Below, piece by piece: positions 51,901 through 59,984 of a DNA stretch of 64,000 nucleotides. Source of the DNA: Liolophura sinensis (lineage: Eukaryota > Mollusca > Polyplacophora > Chitonida > Chitonidae). The stretch is from assembly GCF_032854445.1 (NCBI RefSeq), contig NC_088301.1:20451808-20515807 (forward strand), given 5' to 3'. Position numbers and translations under genes: made by a program. How positions within the stretch are numbered: the first letter of the stretch is position 1; every line of letters begins with the position of its first letter. A model generated the notes under the pieces. It searched no databases. It saw nothing but the letters and a program-made list of their open reading frames with translations, and was not told the origin of the DNA.

Positions 51901-54900
51901 TTGAAGAGATGCATAGGTCATATACTAGAAAAATGGGTAGCCTCCTCCAGTCAGGATGAAATATCTTCTTTTTGCATTTGACTGTAGAGTGGGGAAAATC
52001 ACTGTACCACAAATGTAACTTTCTATAAAATTCTTGACCACGTAGTTATGCACCAATGACGTAAATACATGTATCACAAATGTTCAGCCTTATACTTCCA
52101 CTACGCGTAACAGGTTAATGTTAATGATAGCGAGAGGACCACCTGTGCTCTCAGGATCACGTATAATTTTGCTGTAGTTGTCATACGTGATACATGATAC
52201 CGTGGCTTAGCATGTATACACTCTAATTCATGATAAGGCTTATTTAATGCAAGACAGCCTATATCTTTACTCACACAAAAAGTATGTTGTCAAAGAAAAA
52301 CAACCCTTCAAAAGATTCGAACTCTTCCTCAAGGTACAACCTGTTCTCTATGGTGACTTCGTTAGTTCACTGTTCATTGAAAGACACTTTGCATACTATG
52401 GCAGAAATCCGACTGGCAAATTTTAAATTGGCAAAATATGATAAAATATGTCACATTATAAAGTTTATTTTTTACATACAAAGACAAAGGCTGACCAAAA
52501 TGAAACTTTGACCACACGTAGAAATACACGCATGAAATATTCAGTAAGGATACCTTTCTGGTTCACGTTGATCTTCATACTGTAACTTCAAGACATAGTA
52601 CCTCGTCAACGAAAAATTGGCTTTTTTAATCGCAAGTGTATTTTTGGCGAGTTATTACTAAGCTACTATCGCTTTTATGGCCATACAACTTTTATGGGTT
52701 AATCGAACAAATTATATATTTGTGATTTGTGAAATTTACAGAATTGTACTGAGATTTTGAAATTTGCACTTTCTTATTGTACCTCTGGGGCCGATTATCC
52801 GCCTTGCTGTGCCAGGTCTTTTGATAACATGGCGGTGTTTTCGATATGTTAAACTTTAAACCGCAATATCCAGGTTATACTGTAAACTACCTCATATAAT
52901 TCATGCAACATGCTTTATCGATGCAGGCATATTAACGCCCATAAGAAAACGAATTACAGGTGATACATGGTTTTCAGATGAACTTACAGCTGTGACCAGA
53001 TGTTATCGCTTCATGACCGTCTGTTGCTTATTTCCCGATAACTGACGTTCTATCTCATTATGTAACATCCCATTTTTATCTCATTTTAACCTGAAGAAGA
53101 TTTCTCTGGTGAAATTCACGAACTTCTTCTACAATTCAGTACACTGATCATCTGATTAGCATTATTGGAACACTGGAAGGCTGAGTCTGTTCTAGTGCAT
53201 TTTCATTCCTGTCAGACCCTTACTCAGAAAGTTGTTCTTTTCATAGACAACAAGTGGGGCCTCCCCACCCGACGTGCCAGCGCGGCAATATGACACAGGC
53301 ATGTCCTGCCATGCAGTGCGGTCACTGTGCGTTCAAGCCCAGCTCATGTCGGCTTCCTCTTTGGTCACACGTGGCAAGGGCTGCCAAAAACCTGCGGATG
53401 GGCGTGGGTTTCCAATGGGCTCTGCCCGGTTTTCTTCCACTATAATGCTGCCCTAGGTAAATCAAAACAGTAAACTTATGACGTTTCATACCAGAAGATA
53501 CATTTTATCGTTATCTAATTAGACGGATTTCCCAAACTCTTCTCAATCCTTTGGAAGAAAGAATTATCATCCCTCCTTCATTGCCAGATTCCAGTCGGGT
53601 AAGTACAAATTGTAATAGCATATTTCTGCAATCACAGGTGCATTTAATGTCGCATTCTTTCACTATTCGTCGTTGTTATATAGGTCGTAGAATTGCGGTG
53701 GAGAAAGCTGTTGTGATATAAATTTGCTACTGCTTGTACCAATATGAGCAATCCCAAGCATTCGATAAAAGTTGGGATGAGGAACATGGCGTGTAAGACA
53801 ATTAGCCAGTTAGACTTACCTCCCGTACAACCTCTTCATACAGAGGGGACGGGGCGGGGTGGGGGGGGGGATTTACGTAGGAAACACGAGTTCAACGTGA
53901 AACTATCCTGAAACTAACTCTGATATAGTTTTGTCCTCCTGATTAAGAACGATTTTGCTTTACGCAACATACGACTATGTAGATATTCTGGACTAAGCCT
54001 GGCCAATCCCATGTTTATCAAACGCCTTACACTTAAGTCATAAATTATAGTTGCTTAAAAAGCCAAATTCAGACAAGGAAACACTTCAAGATGTGGTGGG
54101 TACAACGGTAAAAAAAATCAGTGTACAAAGTTTAAATTTCATAGACACCTATGCCAGAACATTTCCGTTGTGGCTATGCTTGAATTTTTTAGTTAAGTCT
54201 TAAAACACTTGATAAATATGATCCCTGGCCAATCACCTCTATGTTTATGATAGTCGCTCTGTTCATGGAGAGCTGCCATTATTCTTATTCAGTATAATGA
54301 AAAAAGCAATAAACTCGCCTCTGAGAAGTATTTAGGCTCCGTGTAGGAATGCGTCTTATAAAAGCTAGCAGTTGGAGTATGAACAAAGAAAAGCGGTAGA
54401 CCTGACAAATGCAGACTAAGATGAGTTAATACAAACTAGAAGAGCATGGTAAAGTATGGTTTCAAACTAATATAAAAAGTTGCATATGTATATGTTTATG
54501 GTAATGTACATGTACCTAAAGGAAGAGTGGAGAGAAAAACAAACTATCGTGTGACGTTCTTGATAACTGACAGGCAAATTTTGGAACGTAGGCGTATCCG
54601 TAACATTGGGGGCCTTATATACATTGTGTTTATATATACATTGTGTTTAAAACACTATTCACTTACGACAGATTATACACAGATTATACTCTGTCGTGGC
54701 TCTCGATTCGGATACTGATTATATCATTCTAGAAAACTGCTGACTGCATGTATTTTCATGACCCTGTCTCAGTGTCGTGTATGCTTGCCAACGGGTTTCT
54801 GGTAGTTAGTATACATGAGACCGTGATATAATGCTTACTTTTGTCAGAGATAAGACTTTAAAATTCGCCTTATGTGAATATTTGTCCTTGAAAATGTCGA

Positions 54901-57334
54901 AATATCACCTGAATAGTGTCTGGTGGCGATGATGAATCTTATGTGTTGTGTACGTGATTTACAGATTGAAAGTTTCACTGACTACAACTCTGTGAGGCCG
55001 TATCTTGCTGTTGCCCCCTCCTCGAGAGCCTCTCCTGCTATAACTCCTTCCTTGAGAGGCTCCCATCTGCGCAGTGGTAACAGCACATTGTCTGCTAAAG
55101 ATTCGGACTTCACTGGTTCGACAGGTGACAGGGGTCAGGTAATAACGTTGTACAAGTCAAAGAGAGTCCCAGAAATATGACACACTAGCTATGAAGTAAA
55201 ACATGTGTACAAAGTATACATGTGTTTTGAGTGTTCAGTGCTTTTGTCTGATTGGTTTAGTTGGTGATTTATTTGATTATTTTTTTATGTCGCTCACAAA
55301 ATTATTTCACCTGGACCCGGTTATTCAAAAATATTTCACTTCATACCAAATTTAACTGTAAGCCAAGTCTTCAATTTTGTTCTTTTCCCAAATTATGTAA
55401 CAGTGTATTAAACAAGAACTTAATCTGCTACTGCTAGACTTGATTGGTGTCTTACGCCGTACTCAAGAATATTTCAATTAAACGACGGCGGCCAACATTA
55501 TGGTGGGAGAAAACCTAGCAGAGCCAGCGGGGGAAATGCACTTTTGAACAACTGGGCCCTGTAACACTGTATTAATGATTGATGTGGCAAGCAAGCATCA
55601 CTAATGCCAATTATACGATGGCGGTCAAGTCCATGAATATGTGAAACTGGCCAAAGCCGTCACACCACACAGTCTTGTAGACAAAAGGCTGTATTTTCCA
55701 AAACCTCTTGATCAATACATTTATTTATTTATTTATTTGATTGGCGTTTTAAGCCGTACACAAGAATATTTCACTTATACGACGGCGGCCAACATTATGG
55801 TGGGTGGAAACCGGGCACAGCCAGGGGGAAACCCACGACCATCCGCAGGTTGCTTGCAGACCTTCCCACTTACCGCCGGAGAGGAAGCCAGCATGAGCTG
55901 GACTTGGACTCACAGCGACCGCATTGGTGAGAGACTCCTGGGTTTACGTTGCACTAGCGCGCTAACCAACTGAGCCACGGAGGCCCCTGATCAATACATG
56001 AAGTATATGATGTACATCTGAATGTGAATGGGCATATGTATAAGAATTTATGTATTTGTTTGATTGGTGTTTTACGCCATACTCAAGAATATTTTACTTA
56101 TATGACGACGCCGTCATAATAGTGGGAGGAAACCCCAGGCAGAAACCACGGCCATCCGCACGTTGCTGGAAGACCTTCCCACGCACGGCTGGAAGAAGCC
56201 AGCATGAGTTGAACTCACAGCGGCTGCATTGGTTAGAGGCTCCTGGATTACTGCGCACGCTGGCGTGCTAACCCCGTGTGTATATAGCATGTATATTATG
56301 TATAAGATCAGAGACCTTACGTAACTGAGGCATTAAGTACCTACACGCCATTCTGGGGATAGATGCATGTTTGCACTACTACTGTAACAGAATGAAATAC
56401 GCTATCGAAATCGTGGCCTACGGAAATTTCCAAAAGAGGTGTCGCAATAGGGCTTGCCAACCTTCAACAAAGGGAAGGAAATCTTGTACCTCAAGGTACA
56501 ATAGTGTAATCCACCCACTGTAATAAAAATACGACCGCCGGCGTATAAGTAAAATATTCTGGAGTTCAGCGTAAAATTCCAATCCAAAATAATATAAATA
56601 GATATCAACAACCGAAATTTCCCTCTTGTTTATTGAGAAATCACAGGCCACGGCTCCAGCGGCTATTCAGTTAATAGTTAATCTAGTTCTTCAAACAATG
56701 CACTCATACAATCTACAATTTGTATACTATCTAGGTACAGCTATTCGCTTTATCCACATCTTGGGACGACTACAAACGTAGTGGCAGCGTCAGGTCGGTG
56801 AATGAAATCCGCAAAAACAACCTGTCTCACCAAGGAACGTTTAGCATTGGCACAAACAGTGCACCGGTGTCTGGAGGAAGTCTCGCACCGGTGTCTGGAG
56901 GAAGTCCCGCACCGGTGTCTGGAGGAAGTACCGCACCGGTGTCTGGAGGGAGTCCCGCTTGGGACATTCCCAAGAATGACGAGATTTGTACATCAGCTGT
57001 GGTGACAGGCAGTAATGGTTATGTAGCACATCCTAATGGTGTTCCGGTGATAAATGTAAATGAATACGTACCTGTTCCTCAGTGTCCGTCTCCAGTCTGT
57101 AACTTGACCATGGTGGACGGCTGTCTGAGGAGGCCTGATATGACCAGTGGTAAGACCAGTGGTCATGAGAACAGTTTTACCGCGGTAGTGATCGGTACTC
57201 AAAAGGCTGACCTCGGCAAAACCACTTGCTTATCAGTGGTGCGCCCCATCAGTCACTACTACACGAAAGGGCTGCCGTCCAAAAGCGTCCTAGATTCACA
57301 GACATTTGATGCTTTGCCAGCCACAGAAGTCTGA
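33914..57334 (+). CDS. FTP-lectin/EGF single-pass receptor, whole gene model (11 exons)
   Basis: Gene-level entry. Exons 33914-33965, 34439-34567, 40669-40908, 42912-43127, 45428-45523, 47686-47841, 49091-49234, 50054-50147, 53523-53598, 54965-55138 and 56735-57334 sum to 1977 nt, in frame, giving 658 residues. Order: signal peptide (about 1-18), EGF-like (18-60), FTP fucolectin-type domain (61-212), EGF-type modules (213-344), transmembrane helix (about 350-372) and a cytoplasmic tail of about 280 residues. All extracellular exon junctions are phase 1, as usual for shuffled extracellular modules. FTP domains bind fucose-type glycans in known lectins, and MEGF-like EGF repeats occur in phagocytic and adhesion receptors; a glycan-recognition receptor role is inference. 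The tail has no kinase or phosphatase domain, only tyrosine-containing YxxV motifs. Exon 46812-46927 is left out because it breaks the frame. Promoter and 3' end were not identified. Confidence 0.78.
34336..34395 (-). mobile_element. SINE family A, tail fragment beside receptor exon 2
   Basis: Has ttgattggtgttttacgccg and cacttgtacgacggcggcc; ends about 45 bases before the exon 2 acceptor. Confidence 0.85.
34439..34567 (+). CDS. Receptor exon 2: first EGF-like module
   Basis: Acceptor tttttcag and donor GTGAGT; 129 nt, phase 1 at both ends. It encodes an eight-cysteine-type EGF module: DGKTCRFGEGCQYNCNC, then CDPQSGCHTNC, then SWDGPRCQR. The cysteine spacing and W-D-G-x-x-C ending match MEGF/laminin-type EGF repeats. 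The paralogous exon at 4437-4294 shares the layout and both splice phases. A SINE tail fragment ends about 45 bases upstream of the acceptor. Confidence 0.85.
35425..35512 (+). mobile_element. SINE family A, diverged tail fragment
   Basis: Readable as gagctctgtccggtttcctc followed by ttgacttccgcgttaaaaaa and caatcaaatgaataaaataa. Confidence 0.65.
35520..37590. other. Receptor intron 2, unique sequence
   Basis: No exon, domain or repeat recognised between the SINE fragment at 35.4 kb and the 107-bp array. Confidence 0.5.
37592..38135. repeat. 107-bp tandem repeat, five copies, with nested 8-bp repeat
   Basis: atatgatagcacaatactgg starts at 37685, 37784, then the gac variant at 37891, 37998 and 38105 (spacing 99, 107, 107, 107). 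The 99-bp copy lacks one cattcact unit. Confidence 0.95.
38140..40420. other. Receptor intron 2, mostly unique sequence
   Basis: Only the 48-bp repeat at 39.6 kb stands out. Confidence 0.5.
39563..39705. repeat. About 48-bp repeat, three copies
   Basis: Units of accaagaatgaatgattatg and cttaatgccacgtcaataca. Confidence 0.85.
40425..40515 (+). mobile_element. SINE family A, tail fragment
   Basis: Has cccaccataatgttggccgt and a shortened end at tgtgtaagtgaaatattcta. Confidence 0.75.
40669..40908 (+). CDS. Receptor exon 3: N-terminal half of FTP (fucolectin-type) domain
   Basis: Acceptor ttttcacag, donor GTAAGT, 240 nt, phase 1-1. It begins NVALNQLTKQSS and includes AVDD, CTHTK, NWWSVFLNRSYNIYRFQIYNR. 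These are hallmarks of the F5/8C-like FTP family (fucolectin, tachylectin-4, pentraxin-1): the N-terminal A-L-N-x-x-x-x-Q-S-S strand, the A-V-D motif, the C-T-H-T turn, and the W-W plus I-Y-N-R strands. The domain is split at the same place as in the minus-strand paralogue. Fucose binding is typical for the family but was not tested here residue by residue. Confidence 0.88.
41122..41218. repeat. 19-nt perfect inverted repeat
   Basis: GTTACATGGTTACTCAGTG at 41122-41140 and its reverse complement at 41200-41218, with about 59 bases between. Confidence 0.9.
41270..41523 (-). mobile_element. SINE family A with target-site duplication
   Basis: Runs from a ttatttatttatttatttga tail to the head region cacgggccc. 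An 11-nt duplication CCCAATATCCA flanks it at 41259-41269 and 41524-41534. It lies in the intron between the two FTP exons. Confidence 0.92.
42000..42485. repeat. 35-bp tandem array in the FTP intron
   Basis: About 13 units of caatgacacggtggtcacag plus atgtacctgttatag; spacing 35 measured at 42008, 42043 and 42078. Confidence 0.93.
42912..43127 (+). CDS. Receptor exon 4: C-terminal half of FTP domain
   Basis: Acceptor tttgctag, donor GTTAGT, 216 nt, phase 1-1. The split codon with exon 3 makes a cysteine. It encodes GARINGFTLSVG, CYTD, then NGTC, and ends LTLCEVRLFG, the characteristic C-E-V-x-L-F/Y-G closing strand of FTP domains. Together with exon 3 it gives a domain of about 150 residues, a normal family length. 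The preceding 2 kb intron holds a SINE with target-site duplications, a 19-nt inverted repeat and a 35-bp tandem array. Confidence 0.88.
43304..43358 (-). mobile_element. SINE family A, short tail fragment
   Basis: Diverged ttgattggtgctaatgtagt and actcaagaatatttcaccca. Confidence 0.6.
43860..44235. mobile_element. Foldback (long inverted-repeat) element, MITE-like
   Basis: Left arm (gatgggctttaagagccata, tatttaggaactctgac) is matched in reverse complement by the right arm (gtcagaggaagttt side: cagagttcctaaactctgat, ggtccataaagcccacctta). Arms of at least 85 bases enclose about 130 bases. There is no coding sequence, so it would be non-autonomous. Confidence 0.78.
44310..44398 (+). mobile_element. 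SINE family A, tail fragment
   Basis: Contains cccaccataatgctggccgc, ttcttgagtacagcgtgaaa and the aataaataaat end. Confidence 0.85.
44893..45093. repeat. 25-bp tandem repeat, about eight units
   Basis: Units gatgacattacaggctatta plus ctcca, some with gtgacc. Confidence 0.92.
45428..45523 (+). CDS. Receptor exon 5: short EGF-type module
   Basis: Acceptor ttcttag, donor GTGATA, 96 nt, phase 1-1. It encodes VCSEGWYGELCEKEC and then SACGRCVPMGLRCQ. The opening C-x-x-G-W-Y-G-x-x-C matches MEGF-type EGF repeats, but the module is short (32 residues) and lacks the usual G-x-x-G-x-x-C closing stretch. It may be a half module, or the true donor may differ. Confidence 0.72.
46470..46680. repeat. About 45-bp degenerate tandem repeat
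   Basis: Five units around tatccggaattagggttgaa and ttaattcccaccct, just upstream of the broken EGF exon. Confidence 0.8.
46812..46927 (+). pseudogene. Frame-broken EGF exon within the receptor gene
   Basis: Acceptor ccgtcag and donor GTACGT flank 116 nt. The first part reads ECVTGRWGENCRQDCGYCL; the second part reads CPAGSPRCAAGYSGEACTI only after a shift of frame around 46868-46875. Both halves are clear EGF sequence, so an indel with net frame change has occurred, and the usual stretch between the inner cysteines is also missing compared with exon 47686-47841. At 116 nt (not a multiple of three) between phase-1 neighbours, its inclusion would shift the whole downstream frame. It must be skipped, repaired in other alleles, an assembly error, or a disabling mutation. 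Confidence 0.75.
47686..47841 (+). CDS. Receptor exon 6: EGF-like module
   Basis: Acceptor ttcttacag, donor GTGAGT, 156 nt, phase 1-1. It encodes ECQLGRFGQDCSQNCGSC, a central ACSTTSGHC, and then ARCMPGYTGKDCKT. This is a complete MEGF/laminin-type EGF repeat with eight cysteines and the standard G-Y-x-G-x-x-C ending. It shows what the neighbouring broken exon (46812-46927) should look like. Confidence 0.87.
48245..48335 (-). mobile_element. SINE family A, head-only fragment
   Basis: Landmarks gacttgaactcacagggaca, gagtcattacgccg and ccaccgaggcccc correspond to the tRNA-like head. Confidence 0.7.
49091..49234 (+). CDS. Receptor exon 7: last EGF-like module
   Basis: Acceptor tgtctctag, donor GTGAGT, 144 nt, phase 1-1. 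It encodes GCIPGNWGDNCAKTC, then NGQTGICQGGC and YTGKFCDKYL. It is a full EGF repeat immediately before the membrane exon. The same arrangement, EGF followed by membrane exon, is found in the decayed minus-strand copy at 8275-7902. Confidence 0.87.
   Translation, partial: AVYREIGETTVPKHVVRIVWNNRAMVKPEFAREDVNHGTPGNSVTNI
50054..50147 (+). CDS. Receptor exon 8: transmembrane helix
   Basis: Acceptor gagccag, donor GTATGT, 94 nt, enters in phase 1 and leaves in phase 2. It encodes a short juxtamembrane stretch and the hydrophobic segment GMIVGCVILLCFAILGLIL followed by C-G-R, a typical single-pass type I helix with a basic stop-transfer end. The change of phase marks the switch from shuffled extracellular exons to cytoplasmic exons. 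Confidence 0.85.
50150..53250. other. Receptor intron 8, no confirmed exon
   Basis: A stretch at 52284-52327 (KKNNPSKDSNSSSR, then a possible AAG/GTACAA donor) could be a small alternative tail exon, but it has no good acceptor. Nothing else recognised. Confidence 0.4.
53258..53455 (+). mobile_element. SINE family A, diverged copy without tail
   Basis: Contains gcggtcactgtgcgttcaag, aaaacctgcggatgggcgtg and ataatgctgccc. It lies directly upstream of receptor exon 9. Confidence 0.8.
53523..53598 (+). CDS. Receptor exon 9: juxtamembrane cytoplasmic segment
   Basis: Acceptor ctaattag, donor GTAAGT, 76 nt, phase 2 in and phase 0 out. It reads ISQTLLNPLEERIIIPP and ends SLPDSSR. It was chosen because the phases fit both neighbours exactly and the reading frame is open. 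No known motif is evident. A SINE copy lies directly upstream (53258-53455), and the large intron 8 might contain further small exons. Confidence 0.6.
54965..55138 (+). CDS. Receptor exon 10: cytoplasmic tail
   Basis: Acceptor gatttacag, donor GTAATA, 174 nt, phase 0-0. It starts IESFTDYNSVRPYLAV and continues with a Ser/Pro-rich stretch (APSSRASPAITPSLRGS). Y-N-S-V and Y-L-A-V are candidate SH2-type phosphotyrosine sites, though neither fits a strict ITIM. Low complexity and many serines suggest a disordered regulated tail. Function is inference. Confidence 0.7.
55438..55525 (-). mobile_element. SINE family A, tail fragment
   Basis: Contains ttgattggtgtcttacgccg and cgacggcggccaacattatg. 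Confidence 0.82.
55721..55987 (-). mobile_element. SINE family A, complete, with perfect target-site duplication
   Basis: Tail ttatttatttatttatttga at the left, head gagccacggaggcccc at the right, and 12-nt duplications TGATCAATACAT at 55709-55720 and 55988-55999. It is in the last intron of the receptor gene. Confidence 0.95.
56050..56275 (-). mobile_element. SINE family A, slightly shortened copy
   Basis: From ttgattggtgttttacgcca to the head-side ctggcgtgctaacccc. It sits only about 50 bases from the preceding complete copy, so two insertions occupy the same intron. Confidence 0.9.
56520..56600 (+). mobile_element. SINE family A, tail fragment
   Basis: Diverged cgaccgccggcgtataagta and ttcagcgtaaaattccaatc. 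Confidence 0.75.
56735..57334 (+). CDS. Receptor exon 11: end of cytoplasmic tail with stop codon
   Basis: Acceptor actatctag, phase 0, 200 codons including the TGA stop. It encodes VQLFALSTSWDDYKRSGSV, then a four-fold APVSGGS repeat (24-bp DNA units at about 56860-56957), then a unique region containing NEYVPVPQ and HYYTKG, and ends ALPATEV. No enzymatic domain is visible. The repeated block looks like an in-frame minisatellite, so its copy number could vary between alleles. No clear AATAAA was found close to the stop. Confidence 0.75.
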   Translation, partial: VQLFALSTSWDDYKRSGSVRSVNEIRKNNLSHQGTFSIGTNSAPVSGGSLAPVSGGSPAPVSGGSTAPVSGGSPAWDIPKNDEICTSAVVTGSNGYVAHPNGVPVINVNEYVPVPQCPSPVCNLTMVDGCLRRPDMTSGKTSGHENSFTAVVIGTQKADLGKTTCLSVVRPISHYYTKGLPSKSVLDSQTFDALPATEV

Positions 57335-57339
57335 TTGTT

Positions 57340-58600
57340 TGATACTGACGTTGTATAACGTAAAATTCGTTATATTTTTTACATATATTTTCAGTTATAT
57401 ACTGTCATTTGCAGAAATGAGTTCTATTCATTAATTAATTAATTTGTTTCTAATTGAAAACATTTATTTACATTTTTGTATCTTAGATCTTTATACTGGT
57501 TTATTTCACGACAATTTTGTATGTATTCTTTCATTTTCATGTATTGGTGTTCAGACCGTCTTACTTACTAGCTCATTCTAATTGTATTTAACTCGGAGTG
57601 AACCCGGTGCATAAAGTACGCCTTAAGTAGATGATAACACTGTTGACACGTTTGGGATTTGTCATAAATTGTATGTTTTCCCATTGTGTATTTTGCACCA
57701 AGTATTGTTATTTATGTTGATGGCTTAGTGTTCTTTGAATGTGGAAGCTATTTATTTTACCTTCACCTTCAACCTTGTTCACGTAGTCTAGAAGGGGTAC
57801 ATTGTTTTCAAATTGTCGAAATCTTGGCGCAAATGTTTTGGATTGGTCTTAAATTTGGTGCGTGGTCAGATTTGGTCTTAAACATTTTGCTTGAAATAGT
57901 TTATTGCTTGCATGTGTCCAACCCTTTGTTTCTTCTTTCGACTTTCCAGTATTTGCTTTCTAAAAGATATCTTGGTTCATACATATTGGACTGGTATTAA
58001 ATCGCTATGGCCTGGAACCTTGATTGGAACATTTTTTTTCTGTTTTGTTGTTGTTATGCTTTCAGTTCTAACATGATATCTTGTATCAAATGATAAGGCT
58101 GTACCGATACAAAATGTGTCCTTCGGAACCATGGGTATTCAAACAGACGGTAGGTACTACGAATAGAAATGGAGAAGGTTCGAGTTCAAAGCTGACCTTG
58201 TACACGGAATTTGTAGATTTTAAATCGTTCACTGCTTGTTCGGCTTAAATGACCAAAAGCGGTCGACAACGCTCGTGCGGCATTTTGCGCGATCTAACTT
58301 TCGGTGACTCTAGGCGTCAGTGCAGACATTCGGATACAAGCTGTCCAAAATTCCAGGTTCGAGGTCAATAATCGCAAGGCCACTTGTTTTCCGCCAATAT
58401 GGTGTGCATATCTGTACGTCCCACCTGGGAAATTTTGTCAACAACTTGGGGGTGATATACTCCGGGCACTTCTGTTTCCTCCATCTATTGGAACGGTTGA
58501 CAGCCATCTTATAAGTGAACAAGTGTTCAGGTGCAATTATTTGAAGTGTATACCAGCAGCATTGTGATGAGAATAACCACTGAAGGGGAATCTCCATGGG
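57340..58600. other. Downstream of the receptor stop; 3' UTR and intergenic
   Basis: T-rich sequence consistent with a 3' UTR; the end is not determined. No gene recognised. Confidence 0.45.
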
Positions 58601-58604
58601 TATT

Positions 58605-58995
58605 GATAATAGGTATTTGGTTACCACGACAACCACGCATGGATAAATGTGTCCACCAAACATAAAAGTCTATGCGGAAAATAGTTGAAGGTATATCCCG
58701 GACACGAAATGATATATATAAATTTTATAGTATATATAAGGAAAATGGCTATTTGGTCACCATGACAACGACAAAAATGGATAAATGTGAATCGTGACAC
58801 ATCGTCATCTGTGTATCTATGTATCCATCAAAAATTACAACTCTACATGGAAAACAGTTGGAGTTGGAGCTTGAACACGAAATCATATATATTTTTATGG
58901 TATATATAAGGAAATGGCTATTTGGTTACCATGACAACCGCGGAATTGAACAAATATGAGTTGCGACACATCGTCATCTGTATATGTATGTATAC
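58605..58995. repeat. Degenerate repeats of about 150 bp, three copies
   Basis: Shared blocks ggctatttggttaccatgac, atggataaatgtg, cgacacatcgtcatctgt and gtatatataaggaaa recur in order. Confidence 0.8.
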
Positions 58996-59369
58996 AGCAT
59001 ACGAACTAATGAAATGTCGTTTAAAGACCTCATTCCTACGCATTTTGCAGGGAATATTTTCCAAGAATTCTTTCGAGTAGATGTGAATTTTGGTTTTCCA
59101 TTATTGCCATCCACAACTGTATTACATACTACCCCTAGTTAATTTATTTTACAGGTATTTAACGCCGTACTCAAGAATTGCTCACTTAAATGAAATGTCA
59201 GGGTAAGGTGTTGAGTAAAACAGGGTTTCCACAGAGAAAATTTCTCACTTTCCGAGGTTTTCAAGTTCAAACATGACAAAAGCTTCAAAGCCTCAACACA
59301 TTTTTATATAATAGTATGTTGTCCTCAAGAATAGATGATATTGGAGAGTAATCGAGTAAATGAGGGAAA

Positions 59370-59745
59370 CCGGACCTACCCGCTAATGCTAACCAGTCAA
59401 GTTGTCTGAGTTTTGAGGACGACCGTTGTCCTACCTGTTAATGTTAACCATCCAAGTTCTCTTTCCTTGGGGACGACAATTCACGTATTCGCTAATGTTA
59501 TCGAGTTGTCTTTCTTTCTGGACAATACTTGGCATACTCGCTAATGTTAACCAGCTAAGTTGTCTGCCCTTGGGGACGAAAACTGACCTATCGGTTACTA
59601 TCATTCAGCCAAGATGTCTGAGTTTTGAGGACGACCTATCCGTTGATATTATCCAGTCGCCGGCCTTTGGGAACGACAATTGGCCTACCCACTGACATTA
59701 TCCAGTCGCCTGCTTTTAGGAACGACAAATGGCCTACCCGCTGAT
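59370..59745. repeat. About 48-bp degenerate tandem repeat, eight units
   Basis: Units around gctaatgttaaccagtcaag and ttgtctg, ttggggacgacaattgg, cctacc. Confidence 0.85.
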
Positions 59746-59924
59746 GATCTTGAGCACGTGGTGAAATACACCAATCAAATACTCAAACCAAATAAATGCC
59801 TACTCTGTATGATCAATTATCTGGAGGTGCCGACATTCGGAGGTGCCGACATTCGGAGGTGCCGATGCTCTGCCGATAGAGCATCTTCAGATATCCTCCC
59901 TCCTTTGAACCAGGCTTTCTTGAG

Positions 59925-59978
59925 TATTCTTGAGTACGGCGTAAAACACCAATGAAATAAATAAATAAATAAATAAAA
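59925..59978 (+). mobile_element. SINE family A, short tail fragment
   Basis: Only ttgagtacggcgtaaaacac and the aataaataaataaataaa run remain. Confidence 0.75.
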
Positions 59979-59984
59979 ACACAA

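Noticed and set aside
52284-52511. Lys/Asn/Ser-rich frame as an extra receptor tail exon
   Set aside because: No convincing acceptor and the exon 8 to exon 9 phases already match without it.
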